The notes beneath the pieces are model-generated. The model was not told the origin of the DNA and made no database searches. It saw only the letters and a program-made list of their open reading frames with translations. From CAYRGQ01 sp964423925 (GTDB lineage Bacteria > Bacteroidota > Bacteroidia > Sphingobacteriales > Sphingobacteriaceae), in assembly GCA_964423925.1 (NCBI GenBank), contig CAYRGQ010000006.1:25145-89144 (forward strand): a stretch of DNA of 64,000 nucleotides. Reading direction: 5' to 3'. The position numbers were made by a program, and so were the translations under genes. Every line of letters begins with the position of its first letter. The stretch's first letter is position 1. Shown here in pieces: positions 44,901-53,493 of this stretch.

Positions 44901-44908
44901 CAAAGATA
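44901..44908 (-). promoter_or_regulatory. -7 promoter element upstream of pncA
   Basis: TATCTTTG on the minus strand matches TAnnTTTG. It predicts a leader of about 125 bases before the pncA ATG at 44768. Confidence 0.35.
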
Positions 44909-44957
44909 GAAAAACCAGCCGTATTGTTCGGCCGTACCCGAGGCACAGGAATCTAAC

Positions 44958-44993
44958 AAAAAAGCCACCACGGCAAATGACCGTGGTGGCTTT
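44958..44993 (-). terminator. metE terminator
   Basis: A 13-bp perfect stem (aaagccaccacgg 44961-44973, ccgtggtggcttt 44981-44993) with a 7-base loop is followed on the minus strand by a run of T. It lies 21 bases after the metE stop. Confidence 0.9.
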
Positions 44994-45013
44994 AGAAAGG
45001 TTAGATATGCGGC

Positions 45014-47329
45014 CTAGTTCGCAGCCCGCAGTGTCTTGGCTGCGTCGACCATTGACCGCAATGCGGCTTCCGTTTCAGGCCACGCGCGTGTTTTCAGCCC
45101 ACAGTCAGGATTCACCCAAAGTTGTTCGGCAGGGATCACCGCTTTCGCTTTCTTCAACAATTCAACCATCTCCTCGGTGCTAGGCACGCGTGGCGAGTGA
45201 ATGTCGTAGACTCCGGGACCGATATCGTTTGGATATTTAAATCCGGCAAAGGCATCCAGCAATTCCATTTGCGAACGCGAAGTTTCGATGGTGATGACGT
45301 CGGCATCCATAGCAGCGATATGCTCGATGATATCATTGAATTCGGAGTAGCACATGTGCGTATGGATTTGCGTATCGTCCTCAACGTTGGATGAGGATAC
45401 GCGGAATGCACGCACCGCCCAGTCCAAATAAGCCTTGTGGTCTGCTTTGCGCAGGGGCAGACCCTCGCGGATAGCAGGCTCGTCGATTTGGATGATTTTT
45501 ATACCGGCTTTTTCCAAAGCTTGCACTTCGTCTAGAATCGCCAAGGCAATTTGGTACGTTGTCTCCGAACGGGGTTGGTCGTTGCGGACGAACGACCATT
45601 GTAGGATGGTGACTGGACCGGTAAGCATGCCTTTTACTGGACGATCCGTCAGGCTTTGTGCATAAGCAGACCAATACACGGTCATGTCGTTCGGACGAGA
45701 CACGTCACCATAAATAATCGGAGGCTTCACGCAACGCGATCCGTAGGACTGTACCCATCCGTTTTTGGTGAATGCATAGCCCGACAGCTGTTCGCCGAAG
45801 TATTCCACCATGTCGTTGCGCTCGAATTCTCCGTGTACCAGCACGTCGAGTCCCCACTCCTCTTGCAGGCGGATGGCGCGCTCGGTTTCCTCGGCAATTA
45901 GCTGATCATATTCTGCTTGTGTGATGGTGCCCTTTTTGAGGTCCGCGCGCCACTTCCGCACGTCGCGGGTTTGCGGGAAAGAACCGATGGTAGTGGTTGC
46001 AAACGCGGGCAGGTTGAACTTGGCCTGTTGCTTCGCCTTACGCGCTGCGAAGGAACTCGTTCGCTTTGCATCCTCGTCCGTAATGTTTTGCACCCGGGCC
46101 TTCACGTCATCGCGATGTATCAGCTTGGACGTACGCCGACTTTCTTGCGCTTCCTTGTTTGCTTGGTAGCGTGCTTCTGTGTCGGCGTCGGCGTTGTTGA
46201 ATGCCAAGGCCGCCAGATCCTTTATTTCTGCCAGCTTTTGCTTAGCAAATGCTAGCCAATTTTTCACTTCGGCAGGTAGCGAGGTCTCGTTATCCTCCAA
46301 GTCCAAATCGTAAGGAACGTGTAAAAGCGAGCTGGACGGCCCTACCCATACTCGGTCCTGGCCGAGCGCATCGGTTGCTTCCTTGATTTGCGCAAGCGAC
46401 CGCGTGTAATCGTTTTTCCAGATGTTGCGTCCATCCACGACGCCAAGCGAAAGGATCAACCCTTCGGGGACGAGCGGCAGGATTTCTGTCAGCTGTCCTT
46501 CACCGCGCACCAAATCGACATGTAAAGCCTGTACCGGCAAGTTAACAGCGAGTTTCGTGTTTTCACGCAACGCCTCGAAATAGGTCGCTACCAACAACTT
46601 GGCACCCTGCGCGGCGGCCGCCAACTTGGTGTACACATCATTGTACAAGGACGCCGCCTTATCATCCAGATCGAGGGCCAGGAACGGCTCATCCAGCTGA
46701 ATCCATTGTGCGCCAGCTTCGGCCAGCTTGGTGATCAGCTGCTCGTATACAGGAAGCAAGCGATCGATGAGGTCCAGGCGGTCGAAGCCTGTCTCTTTCT
46801 CCTTACCCAGCAGGAGGTAGCTGACGGGGCCCAGCAGTACCGGCTTGGTTTCGATACCCTTGCTTTTCGCCTCGTTGTATTCGTTCACCGCCTTTTTGCT
46901 TTTCAGTGAAAACTGCTGGTCTTTGACAAATTCCGGAACGATGTAATGATAGTTCGTATCAAACCATTTCGTCATTTCGGCGGCAGTGACATCCACCCCT
47001 TCTTCTTGGTAGCCCCGCGCAATGGCGAAATACAGATCAAGAAAATAGCCACTGTTATCTGCTTGGCTTGCCAACTTGGCATAGCGTGCGGGGATAGCGC
47101 CTACAGCTAGGGAGGTGTCCAGCACCTGATCATAAAAAGAAAAATCATTCGACGGAATCAGGTCAATCCCGGCGGCTTGCTGCGCCTTCCAGTTCTCCTC
47201 GCGGATGGATTGCGCTACGGCAAGTAATTCCTGTTGACTGATTTTCTTCGCCCAATACGCTTCGTTTGCTTTTTTCAGCTCCCTTAGGGCCCCGATCCGC
47301 GGGTAGCCCAAATTGTTAGTTAATGACAT
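45014..47329 (-). CDS. metE: Cobalamin-independent methionine synthase
   Basis: The 771-residue enzyme moves the methyl group from methyltetrahydrofolate-glutamates to homocysteine. The N-terminal barrel starts with NNLGYPRIGALRELKKANEAYW; the C-terminal catalytic barrel has TTIGSFPQTRDVRKWR, IIQIDEPAIREGLPL, and the zinc ligands in IHTHMCYSEFND and LWVNPDCGLKTR. It is a single gene behind an S-box (SAM-I) riboswitch and followed by a strong terminator, so it should be turned down when SAM is plentiful. Confidence 0.97.
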   Translation of the reverse strand: MSLTNNLGYPRIGALRELKKANEAYWAKKISQQELLAVAQSIREENWKAQQAAGIDLIPSNDFSFYDQVLDTSLAVGAIPARYAKLASQADNSGYFLDLYFAIARGYQEEGVDVTAAEMTKWFDTNYHYIVPEFVKDQQFSLKSKKAVNEYNEAKSKGIETKPVLLGPVSYLLLGKEKETGFDRLDLIDRLLPVYEQLITKLAEAGAQWIQLDEPFLALDLDDKAASLYNDVYTKLAAAAQGAKLLVATYFEALRENTKLAVNLPVQALHVDLVRGEGQLTEILPLVPEGLILSLGVVDGRNIWKNDYTRSLAQIKEATDALGQDRVWVGPSSSLLHVPYDLDLEDNETSLPAEVKNWLAFAKQKLAEIKDLAALAFNNADADTEARYQANKEAQESRRTSKLIHRDDVKARVQNITDEDAKRTSSFAARKAKQQAKFNLPAFATTTIGSFPQTRDVRKWRADLKKGTITQAEYDQLIAEETERAIRLQEEWGLDVLVHGEFERNDMVEYFGEQLSGYAFTKNGWVQSYGSRCVKPPIIYGDVSRPNDMTVYWSAYAQSLTDRPVKGMLTGPVTILQWSFVRNDQPRSETTYQIALAILDEVQALEKAGIKIIQIDEPAIREGLPLRKADHKAYLDWAVRAFRVSSSNVEDDTQIHTHMCYSEFNDIIEHIAAMDADVITIETSRSQMELLDAFAGFKYPNDIGPGVYDIHSPRVPSTEEMVELLKKAKAVIPAEQLWVNPDCGLKTRAWPETEAALRSMVDAAKTLRAAN

Positions 47330-47499
47330 CCTTTTATCTGTTTATTCGTTTGACACATAACACATCATCCCGACTGCAAACCGTCCGCCCAAAGAGCTGA
47401 GGTGTGCGTCTGAGTCCAAGCACACCACGGCATAAGCCGGTGTCGCATGGCGAGTAAGTAAGTGCTGTTTAGAGAAAAGTCACAAGAAATTGTGTCTCC
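47330..47499 (-). other. metE leader downstream of the riboswitch
   Basis: These 170 bases lie between the SAM-I aptamer and the metE ATG and contain no gene. A weak hairpin (cacaa/ttgtg followed by acttttctc on the minus strand) just after the aptamer may be a terminator; a GC-rich hairpin with loop ttat lies further downstream. Confidence 0.5.
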
Positions 47500-47602
47500 G
47501 CTTATCTTTCGCCAACTGCGTTAGCGTAGAATGTAGCACCTTGTTAAGCAACAGGTTGCTAAGGCTTCATTGGGTCCATTCCCTCTGCCTTTCTCTATAA
47601 GC
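47500..47602 (-). ncRNA. SAM-I (S-box) riboswitch controlling metE
   Basis: The minus strand carries the S-box core. The first P1 arm GCTTAT (47602-47597) leads into agagaaaggcagaggga, then tggacccaatgaagcct and tagcaacctg, followed by aaggtgcta. A P4 hairpin with arms cgctaac and gttggcg follows, and the closing P1 arm ATAAGC ends at 47500. These match the SAM-I consensus at the conserved positions (GAGGGA, CCC-ATGAA, GCAACC, GGTGCTA). The aptamer starts about five bases after the -7 element. The 170-base stretch from 47330 to 47499 has a small cacaa/ttgtg hairpin with acttttctc after it, and a second hairpin (acaccggc/gccgtggtgt), but I cannot tell which acts as expression platform. Confidence 0.85.
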
Positions 47603-47607
47603 TGTGG

Positions 47608-47638
47608 CAAATATCGTGAATAGGTTTGAAACGCCCAA
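47608..47638 (-). promoter_or_regulatory. Promoter of the metE riboswitch transcript
   Basis: On the minus strand TTG (47636-47638), a 20-base spacer and GATATTTG (47608-47615) fit the Bacteroidota promoter with one mismatch in the -7 element. Transcription would begin within a few bases of the first P1 arm of the riboswitch. Confidence 0.55.
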
Positions 47639-47792
47639 AAATAATTGGAAGAAATGCTCGCGCACGTCTTGCAACCCAGGCAGAAGTATCCATAAGATAC
47701 CCACTCCCTATAGACCGCAGACAACAACCGCACCCACTGACCTTGCGCGCACCACACGGATTTAGGCTGATCCGGAAGCTTATCGCATGCTT

Positions 47793-49454
47793 CTACCAGA
47801 ACATGGTGTAAATCGCTACAAGTAAGCCAACGATAAAGATCGTGCCCACGAGAAACGAGGTATGCACCCTGAACATCTTGGAATCCACCTCCAACCCTTT
47901 GGGCGTTACGCCTCGCTTAGTCTCGATCATGCTGATGATAAACATGCCCAGCACGCAAAACAAAAAGACAAAGCCCATGCGGTCAATAAACGGTATCTCG
48001 TAGACACCGCTCGCATTGGGCACGGCGAAGCCCATCGGATAAAGGAATGATAAGTCCATCCACAGGGGCAGGAACTTGAGTATGACGGACATGAGGAACC
48101 CGCCGATCGTCGCAAAGAGCGCAGCATTTGACGTGGTTTTCTTCCAGAAGAAGCCCAACAGGAACATCGCGAAGATACCTGGCGACACGAAGCCGGTGTA
48201 CTCCTGGATATACTGGAATCCACCTTTTTCGATACCCAAGTGCGGTGCGATGACGACGGCCAAGATCATGGTAACCACGATAGTGACCTTACCCACGTTT
48301 ACCAGCGTGCGTTCGCTAGCATCCTTAACCAATAGCTTTTTGTAGATATCCAAGGAAAATATGGTAGCGATACTGTTTGACTTGCCCGCGAGAGACGCAA
48401 CTACCGCAGCCGTCAACGCAGCAAACGACAGCCCCTTGAGCCCTACCGGCAAAAGATTGAGCAACACAGGGTAGGCTTTATCGGGGCGCACGGCGCCCTC
48501 TTCCAACATCTCGGTTTGGAAATATCCCTGTTGATACAGCACCCACGCCGCGATGCCCGGCAATACAACGATGATGGGCATCAGCATTTTGAGGAATGCA
48601 GCGAACAGGATTCCGTTTCGGGCGGTTTTGAGGTCCGCGCCGAGCGCCCGTTGCGTGATATATTGGTTGCAGCCCCAATAGTTAAGGTTGACGATCCACA
48701 TACCCCCAACTAGGATCGAAAGCCCCGGCAAGCTGATGTAATGCTCGTGGTCCTTGTCAAAGATCATATCGAAATGTGTCGGCGCTTCGCTGTGCAGCAG
48801 CTTGAGACCATTCCACACGCCCGACGTATTAAAATGGTCAGACACCATGTTAAGCGCCAGATACGTCGTGGCCAATCCGCCTAAAATCAGCACGAATACC
48901 TGAATCACGTCCGTGTATCCGATTACTTTCATTCCGCCGAGGGTAATGAAAATGGCAAACACCGCCAGCGCATACATACACACCGTAAAGTCAATGCCCG
49001 AGATAGCCGAAATCGCGAGTGCACCGAGATATAGAATGGACGTGAGGTTGACGACGACGTAAAGCAACAGCCAGAATACCGCCATGATGATACTCACCGT
49101 ACCATTATAGCGTTGGCTTAGGAACTGTGGCATGGTGTATATCTTGTTTTTGAGATACACCGGTATAAAATAAATGGCCACGATAATCAACGTAGCCGCT
49201 GCCAGCCACTCGTACGCCGCGATAGCGAGTCCGAGCTTGAAACCATCGCCACTCATGCCGATAAACTGCTCAGCCGAGATGTTTGACGCAATCAGTGACG
49301 CACCGATTGCCCACCAAGTCAGGGATCCTTCCGCTAGGAAATAGTCTTTCGTATTGACCTCGGCCGCACGCTTTCGGTAATAAATCCAGAGGCCGTAAAC
49401 GGCGATAATAACAAAATACGAAAGGAATACTACATAATCTTGTAATGCTAGCAT
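47793..49454 (-). CDS. Sodium/solute symporter (SSS family), sugar-type
   Basis: The 553-residue membrane protein has about 14 helices and the SSS core motifs GASLIASNISAEQFIGMSGDGFKLGLAIAAYEW (unwound helix 1 region) and GGMKVIGYTDVIQVFVLILGG. The sequence LPGLSILVGGMWIVNLNYWGCNQYITQRALGA is characteristic of SGLT-like transporters, and NSIATIFSLDIYK lies in the sodium-binding helix. It probably imports a sugar or inositol with sodium. It stands alone; no catabolic genes are near. Confidence 0.92.
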   Translation of the reverse strand: MLALQDYVVFLSYFVIIAVYGLWIYYRKRAAEVNTKDYFLAEGSLTWWAIGASLIASNISAEQFIGMSGDGFKLGLAIAAYEWLAAATLIIVAIYFIPVYLKNKIYTMPQFLSQRYNGTVSIIMAVFWLLLYVVVNLTSILYLGALAISAISGIDFTVCMYALAVFAIFITLGGMKVIGYTDVIQVFVLILGGLATTYLALNMVSDHFNTSGVWNGLKLLHSEAPTHFDMIFDKDHEHYISLPGLSILVGGMWIVNLNYWGCNQYITQRALGADLKTARNGILFAAFLKMLMPIIVVLPGIAAWVLYQQGYFQTEMLEEGAVRPDKAYPVLLNLLPVGLKGLSFAALTAAVVASLAGKSNSIATIFSLDIYKKLLVKDASERTLVNVGKVTIVVTMILAVVIAPHLGIEKGGFQYIQEYTGFVSPGIFAMFLLGFFWKKTTSNAALFATIGGFLMSVILKFLPLWMDLSFLYPMGFAVPNASGVYEIPFIDRMGFVFLFCVLGMFIISMIETKRGVTPKGLEVDSKMFRVHTSFLVGTIFIVGLLVAIYTMFW

Positions 49455-49611
49455 GTTTATCCGTTTTGGTTTATGTCTTGACCAGTTGCTGGCTCAGCGC
49501 TATAACGGAGCGAATGTAATTATTAATTGGTTAAAATCAATAGTAGGACGGGTAAAATCCTGCGCGAACCCAACGTCTAAAGGCAATTCGCACTCTTTTA
49601 CAGCTTTTTAA

Positions 49612-49634
49612 CTTCGTGTCCGAAAAACACGAAG
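49612..49634 (-). terminator. Weak hairpin downstream of the rhomboid gene
   Basis: An 8-bp perfect stem (cttcgtgt 49612-49619, acacgaag 49627-49634) with a 7-base loop lies 23 bases beyond the rhomboid stop. It lacks a good T run, so it may be a terminator or an RNA-stabilising hairpin. Confidence 0.4.
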
Positions 49635-49656
49635 ACATTCCTAATGCAGAAACTGG

Positions 49657-50280
49657 TTAACCAAACTGTTGGATGAAATGGTTGATGACGCCGGGGTAAA
49701 ACAAGATGGTCAAGGCCAGGCCCACCACCGCACCGTAAAAATGCGCGTCGTGATTAATCCCATTAGGCGCTTGCTTCGCCGCCCACCAGCAATAGGCCAG
49801 AAACAGAATGCCAAAGATCCAGGCGGGCATGGGTATGATGAAGAAGATACCCAGCATCATCTTTGGCTGGAAGAGAATAAAACTAAACAACACGGCGCAG
49901 ATGGCGCCTGATGCTCCAAGGCTATAATACGACAGGTTGTTTTTATGCTTAAAAATAGTCGTCACATCGCTCAACGTCAAACCCGCCAGGTAAATCAACG
50001 CAAACTGCAAATGGCCCCAACTGCTCAAGCCAGCCAACAAGGCCTCCAGCGGAAACCCGAAAAAGTAAAACGTCAGCATGTTGAAGAGTAAGTGCATCCA
50101 GTCGCGATGGATCAAGCCGCTGGTCAATACAGTATAGACCTTGTGTCCACGACTGACGCTATATGGGTGGAGCATAAAACGGCCAAAAAGATGGGGATTA
50201 GAAAAGGCATAGATACTGGTGACGATCGTAAACGCGAAAATAAGGCTCGCGATCGGCATCTGTGTAAGGTATTGTTGCAT
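49657..50280 (-). CDS. Rhomboid intramembrane serine protease
   Basis: The 207-residue protein has about six membrane helices. The catalytic Ser is in SLGASGAICAVLF (GxSG), and the catalytic His is in HDAHFYGAVVGLAL. The conserved HLLFNMLTFYFFG after helix 1 is the rhomboid HxxxN box. It cuts membrane proteins within or near their transmembrane segments. The size is that of bare prokaryotic rhomboids. No substrates can be inferred. Confidence 0.94.
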   Translation of the reverse strand: MQQYLTQMPIASLIFAFTIVTSIYAFSNPHLFGRFMLHPYSVSRGHKVYTVLTSGLIHRDWMHLLFNMLTFYFFGFPLEALLAGLSSWGHLQFALIYLAGLTLSDVTTIFKHKNNLSYYSLGASGAICAVLFSFILFQPKMMLGIFFIIPMPAWIFGILFLAYCWWAAKQAPNGINHDAHFYGAVVGLALTILFYPGVINHFIQQFG

Positions 50281-50310
50281 GAGCGTGTGTTAAAACGGCG
50301 TGTAAGGTAG

Positions 50311-50318
50311 CAAAAATA
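50311..50318 (-). promoter_or_regulatory. -7 promoter element of the rhomboid gene
   Basis: TATTTTTG on the minus strand matches TAnnTTTG 30 bases before ATG 50280. Confidence 0.4.
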
Positions 50319-50360
50319 TCCCAGCCTCGCCGCGTTGCCTCCCCGAAATCACCTACACCA

Positions 50361-51431
50361 TCAAAACAGGGAGGTCTGCTTGCCGCTCAGCGGTGTGAAC
50401 AAATCCGTCCGCAAGGGCGAGATTCCATCGTCGGGCATGTATTTCCGGACGGCCATCTTGAACAATTGCCGGATACTGTCTGCCAATTGGCCGTCGCCCC
50501 GTATGCGCCGCCCCCACTGGCTATCGTTGAGCCGCCCGCCATGGCAGGCCGCGATGCCATTCAGCACTTTCTCCGCACGGTCTGGGTACGCCTTATGCAC
50601 CCAATCCGTAAAGATGCTGCCGATGGCCCCATTGAGCCTCACGATGGTATACGAAGCGGCGCGCGCCCCATGATCCGCCGCCGCTTTAATCAGCGCGGGC
50701 ATCTCATCGCTATTTAGCCCTGGCACGATGGGCGCACACATCAGCATCACCGGGATACCCGCATTGGCAAGCTTTTCCATCACCTTTAGTCGGCCTTTGG
50801 CCGTCACGGTTCTGGGTTCCATCTTCTGGCGCAGCTCTTCATTGAGGGAATTTAAGGTCACGGCCACGCTGACGAGCTGCATTTGGGCCAATTCGCGGAG
50901 TAGGTCCACATCCCGCAGAATCAGGTTGTTTTTGCTGATGACGCCTACCGGATGCCGGTATTTGAGCATGACCGCGAGTATCGCCCGCGTCAGCTTCAAC
51001 TTGCGCTCGATCGGTTGGTAGCAATCCGTATTGCCGGAGAGCATGATGGTAGCGGGTTGGTAAGACTTATGGTTGAATTGACGCTCGAGCACTTCTGCGA
51101 CATTTCGCTTCACGATGATCTTACGCTCAAAATCGAGCCCGGCGCTATAGCCCCAGTATTCGTGGGCGTTGCGAGCGTAGCAGTAAATGCACCCGTGCTC
51201 GCAACCTTGGTAGGGATTCACCGAATACATAAACGACAAGTCGGGGCTATCGCTCTCGCTGATGACCTTTTTCGGGAATTCATCGATTAGCTCGGTCTGC
51301 GTATTTTCGAGAAAAGGCTCATCCAACCCTTCGATGTGTTCGGCGGTATACCGAAGTTTGGCAAAGCGATTATGCGTATTGACTTGAGCGCCCCGGCCTT
51401 TAAAATATTCGCTATTCTGTATGTGATCCAT
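50361..51431 (-). CDS. PA0069-family radical SAM protein
   Basis: The 356-residue protein belongs to the SplB-related group (PA0069 family). The radical SAM cluster motif is CEHGCIYCYARN (CxxxCxxC), preceded by SVNPYQGC. A SAM-binding TIM-barrel region follows with MLSGNTDCYQPIERKLKLTR and APIVPGLNSDE. Although related to spore photoproduct lyase, these proteins have no proven reaction. A 39-base palindrome begins at the first base of the start codon and runs upstream. Confidence 0.93.
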   Translation of the reverse strand: MDHIQNSEYFKGRGAQVNTHNRFAKLRYTAEHIEGLDEPFLENTQTELIDEFPKKVISESDSPDLSFMYSVNPYQGCEHGCIYCYARNAHEYWGYSAGLDFERKIIVKRNVAEVLERQFNHKSYQPATIMLSGNTDCYQPIERKLKLTRAILAVMLKYRHPVGVISKNNLILRDVDLLRELAQMQLVSVAVTLNSLNEELRQKMEPRTVTAKGRLKVMEKLANAGIPVMLMCAPIVPGLNSDEMPALIKAAADHGARAASYTIVRLNGAIGSIFTDWVHKAYPDRAEKVLNGIAACHGGRLNDSQWGRRIRGDGQLADSIRQLFKMAVRKYMPDDGISPLRTDLFTPLSGKQTSLF

Positions 51432-51469
51432 TACTCAAAATTACTAATAATATTAGTAATTTTGAGTAA
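51431..51469. promoter_or_regulatory. 39-base palindrome at the radical SAM start codon
   Basis: Two perfect 19-bp arms (ttactcaaaattactaata at 51431-51449, and its complement at 51451-51469) are separated by a single base. The arms contain two TTACTMA half-sites each, giving a four-half-site array TTACTCA, TTACTAA, TTAGTAA, TGAGTAA. The left end touches the first base of the ATG. It is either an operator for a dimeric or tetrameric repressor or a hairpin that hides the start. Confidence 0.8.
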
Positions 51470-51491
51470 ATTTATACGGCTTTTTCAGAAA

Positions 51492-51725
51492 TTAAAACAC
51501 CGCATTCCGCACGGCTATATGCCGCGCAGGGTATAACGGCAATAACACACCGCATATGTTCAAATGCATCCAGTACCCGGTGTCAGGCTCAGCATACTGC
51601 CCGGGCTGACGGACGGAAAAATTGCGCGGGTAGGTCTTGTTTGGATCATAGGCTTCCACGATTTTGCCGTCTTTCAGGTGATAAACCCGGATATTGGCGG
51701 GATTGATCCGTCGGGCAGTATACGC
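51492..51725 (-). pseudogene. Remnant of an unidentified protein gene
   Basis: On the minus strand a frame of 77 codons is open between stop codons at 51726-51728 and 51492-51494. It has coding-like composition: RRINPANIRVYHLKDGKIV, EAYDPNKTYPRNFSVRQPG, QYAEPDTGYW. There is no ATG until residue 56 and a yceI terminator lies just upstream. It looks like an internal piece of a gene left behind after a deletion. I do not recognise the family. Confidence 0.4.
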
Positions 51726-51733
51726 TTAGTCAC

Positions 51734-51763
51734 AAAAAAACATCCCATGGAATCCACGGGATG
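51734..51763 (-). terminator. yceI terminator
   Basis: A 10-bp stem with one mismatch (catcccatgg/ccacgggatg, 51741-51763) and a 3-base loop is followed on the minus strand by a run of seven T. It lies about 55 bases after the yceI stop. Confidence 0.75.
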
Positions 51764-51817
51764 TGCGAATGATGCGTGTTATATGTGAGGGTTGGCGGAA
51801 CAAACCGCACGCCTAGG

Positions 51818-52345
51818 CTATTGCTTCACGAACTGCAGGCTGGCAGCGAGCCGGATGTCGTCTCCTACGACGATGGCACCGGCTTCGGTAACCGCGCTCC
51901 ACGTCAAGCCAAATTCCTTGCGGCTAATCTTACCGGTCACCTCAAATCCAGCCTTTACATTACCGTAGCCGTCCGTGACAATACCGCCGTACTCTACGTC
52001 GAATGTTGCCGGCTTCGTCGTGCCAGCGATGGTCAGGTCGCCCTGCAATACGTAATCGTCTCCCTTTTTATCCAGGGATGTAGAGATGAATGTGATTTTA
52101 GGGTTTTTCTCCGCATCGAAGAAATCGGCCGAGCGCAAGTGCGCGTCACGTTGTTCCTGGTTGGTGTCGATGCTCGCCGTGTCGATCTCGAATGCTACTT
52201 TCGCATTGCTGAAATCGTCTTCCGAATCGGTCGTTACCGTGCCGTTCAAGGTGCGAAAATACCCAGTGACCGTTGAGATTACTAAGTGCTTTACTTTAAA
52301 GCTGACCTCCGAGTGTGTGGGGTCAAGGTTCCATGTCGTTGCCAT
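51818..52345 (-). CDS. YceI-family lipid-binding protein
   Basis: From ATG 52345 (MATTWNLDPTHSEVSF) the protein has 175 residues and forms the YceI beta-barrel that binds isoprenoid or other lipids. Signatures are LDPTHSEVSFKVKHLVISTVTGYF, RDAHLRSADFFDAEKNPKITF and LQGDLTIAGTTKPATFDVEYGG. There is no signal peptide with this start, so it seems cytoplasmic. A start at 52375 would add ten residues without giving a signal. A candidate promoter element is close to consensus (gaccTTTG) about 45 bases upstream. Confidence 0.93.
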   Translation of the reverse strand: MATTWNLDPTHSEVSFKVKHLVISTVTGYFRTLNGTVTTDSEDDFSNAKVAFEIDTASIDTNQEQRDAHLRSADFFDAEKNPKITFISTSLDKKGDDYVLQGDLTIAGTTKPATFDVEYGGIVTDGYGNVKAGFEVTGKISRKEFGLTWSAVTEAGAIVVGDDIRLAASLQFVKQ

Positions 52346-52497
52346 ATCAATCTGTTTTTTAGTTTTTGTCATCATTTAACCATACAAAGGTCAGGATGTC
52401 TGATTAAACAAACGTTGATGTAAGATAAGAAAAAGCAAGGCCCCGACATGAACCGGGGTGGGCGGGCGAACAGTCGTTCGTCAAAAAATTAGTAACA

Positions 52498-53493
52498 TTG
52501 CACTCAAATCTTCGGGTATTGTCCAGCAAAGCGAAAAAGGCACTCAGCATAATCTTCAAGGCAGCGATCCTTCTCGGGGTAGCGTGGGTGTTGCACAACA
52601 AACTCAGCGACCACCAGAACCTGCGGGATTTCACGCACTTGCTTCGCCACTTGGGAACCGAAACGGTCGTCGTCACCGTCGGGGTGGTCGTAGCCCTGAT
52701 GTTCGTCAACTGGTTTCTCGAGGTGGGCAAATGGCGCTACCTGTGTCGGCATATCGAGAAAATCAGTTTTGTCCGCGCTACGCAGGCTGTTTTCTGCGGA
52801 CTCACTTGGGCAGTATTCACCCCAAACCGATTGGGCGAATATGGGGGCCGGGTCATGTTCCTGTCGCCCCGCAAACGAATTTTCGGCGTAGTAGCCATGG
52901 GCGTGGGCGCCTTAGCGCAGCTGGTGCTTACCAGCGTTGCGGGTGCACTCAGCATAGCGTGTTTTGCAACCCGATTTTTGGGCTGGGAACCTTGGGCAAA
53001 GGTCGGCATTTGGGTACTGGCCATTGCCTACGCGACAGTTTTCGTTGTCCTTTATTTCAACGTACGCTGGATCAACACGCTGGTTTCGCGGATCGGATTC
53101 ATGCGCAAGCTTCACCGCTTTTTTGAGGTACTCACGCGTTATGATCGCCGCCAGCTACTCACCGTCTTTGGCTACTCCCTCTCCCGCTTTGCCATATTTA
53201 CCTCGCAATACTGCCTCCTGATGCTGGTGTTGCTCCCCGAACTACCATTCTTTCCGATGCTATGGATGATATTTATTTTATTTTTCGTCCAATCCGCACT
53301 TCCTTCGCTAGATTTGTTCGATTTTGGCGTACGAAGCGTTACGGCAAGTTATTTGTATAGCTACATTACCGATCAGGACATCGCGGTGATGGCCATTGTG
53401 TCGTGCATCTGGTTTGTAAACTTGATCCTTCCGGCTATTTTCGGCTCCGTGTTCGTATTAAAAATAAATTTCTTTGGGCATCCAAATCGTTAG
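52498..53493 (+). CDS. LPG synthase-type (YbhN/UPF0104) membrane protein
   Basis: The 331-residue protein has about eight membrane helices in the pattern of the lysylphosphatidylglycerol synthase transmembrane region (WFLEVGKWRYLCRHIEKISF, FCGLTWAVFTPNRLGEYGGR). Without the soluble synthase domain, these proteins are flippase- or transporter-like. The frame begins with TTG at 52498 or TTG at 52519; a -7-like TAACATTG overlaps the first, so the second may be the true start. The gene overlaps the following glycosyltransferase by 20 bases, so they work as a pair, perhaps on a lipid-linked sugar. Confidence 0.85.
   Translation: MHSNLRVLSSKAKKALSIIFKAAILLGVAWVLHNKLSDHQNLRDFTHLLRHLGTETVVVTVGVVVALMFVNWFLEVGKWRYLCRHIEKISFVRATQAVFCGLTWAVFTPNRLGEYGGRVMFLSPRKRIFGVVAMGVGALAQLVLTSVAGALSIACFATRFLGWEPWAKVGIWVLAIAYATVFVVLYFNVRWINTLVSRIGFMRKLHRFFEVLTRYDRRQLLTVFGYSLSRFAIFTSQYCLLMLVLLPELPFFPMLWMIFILFFVQSALPSLDLFDFGVRSVTASYLYSYITDQDIAVMAIVSCIWFVNLILPAIFGSVFVLKINFFGHPNR

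Noticed and set aside
47330..47640. Cobalamin riboswitch before metE
   Set aside because: The conserved B12-box and GCCACTG pattern is absent. The core motifs fit an S-box instead.
51564..51788. 74-codon plus-strand frame near the palindrome
   Set aside because: It is antisense to the coding-like remnant at 51492-51725 and to the yceI terminator, with no family match.
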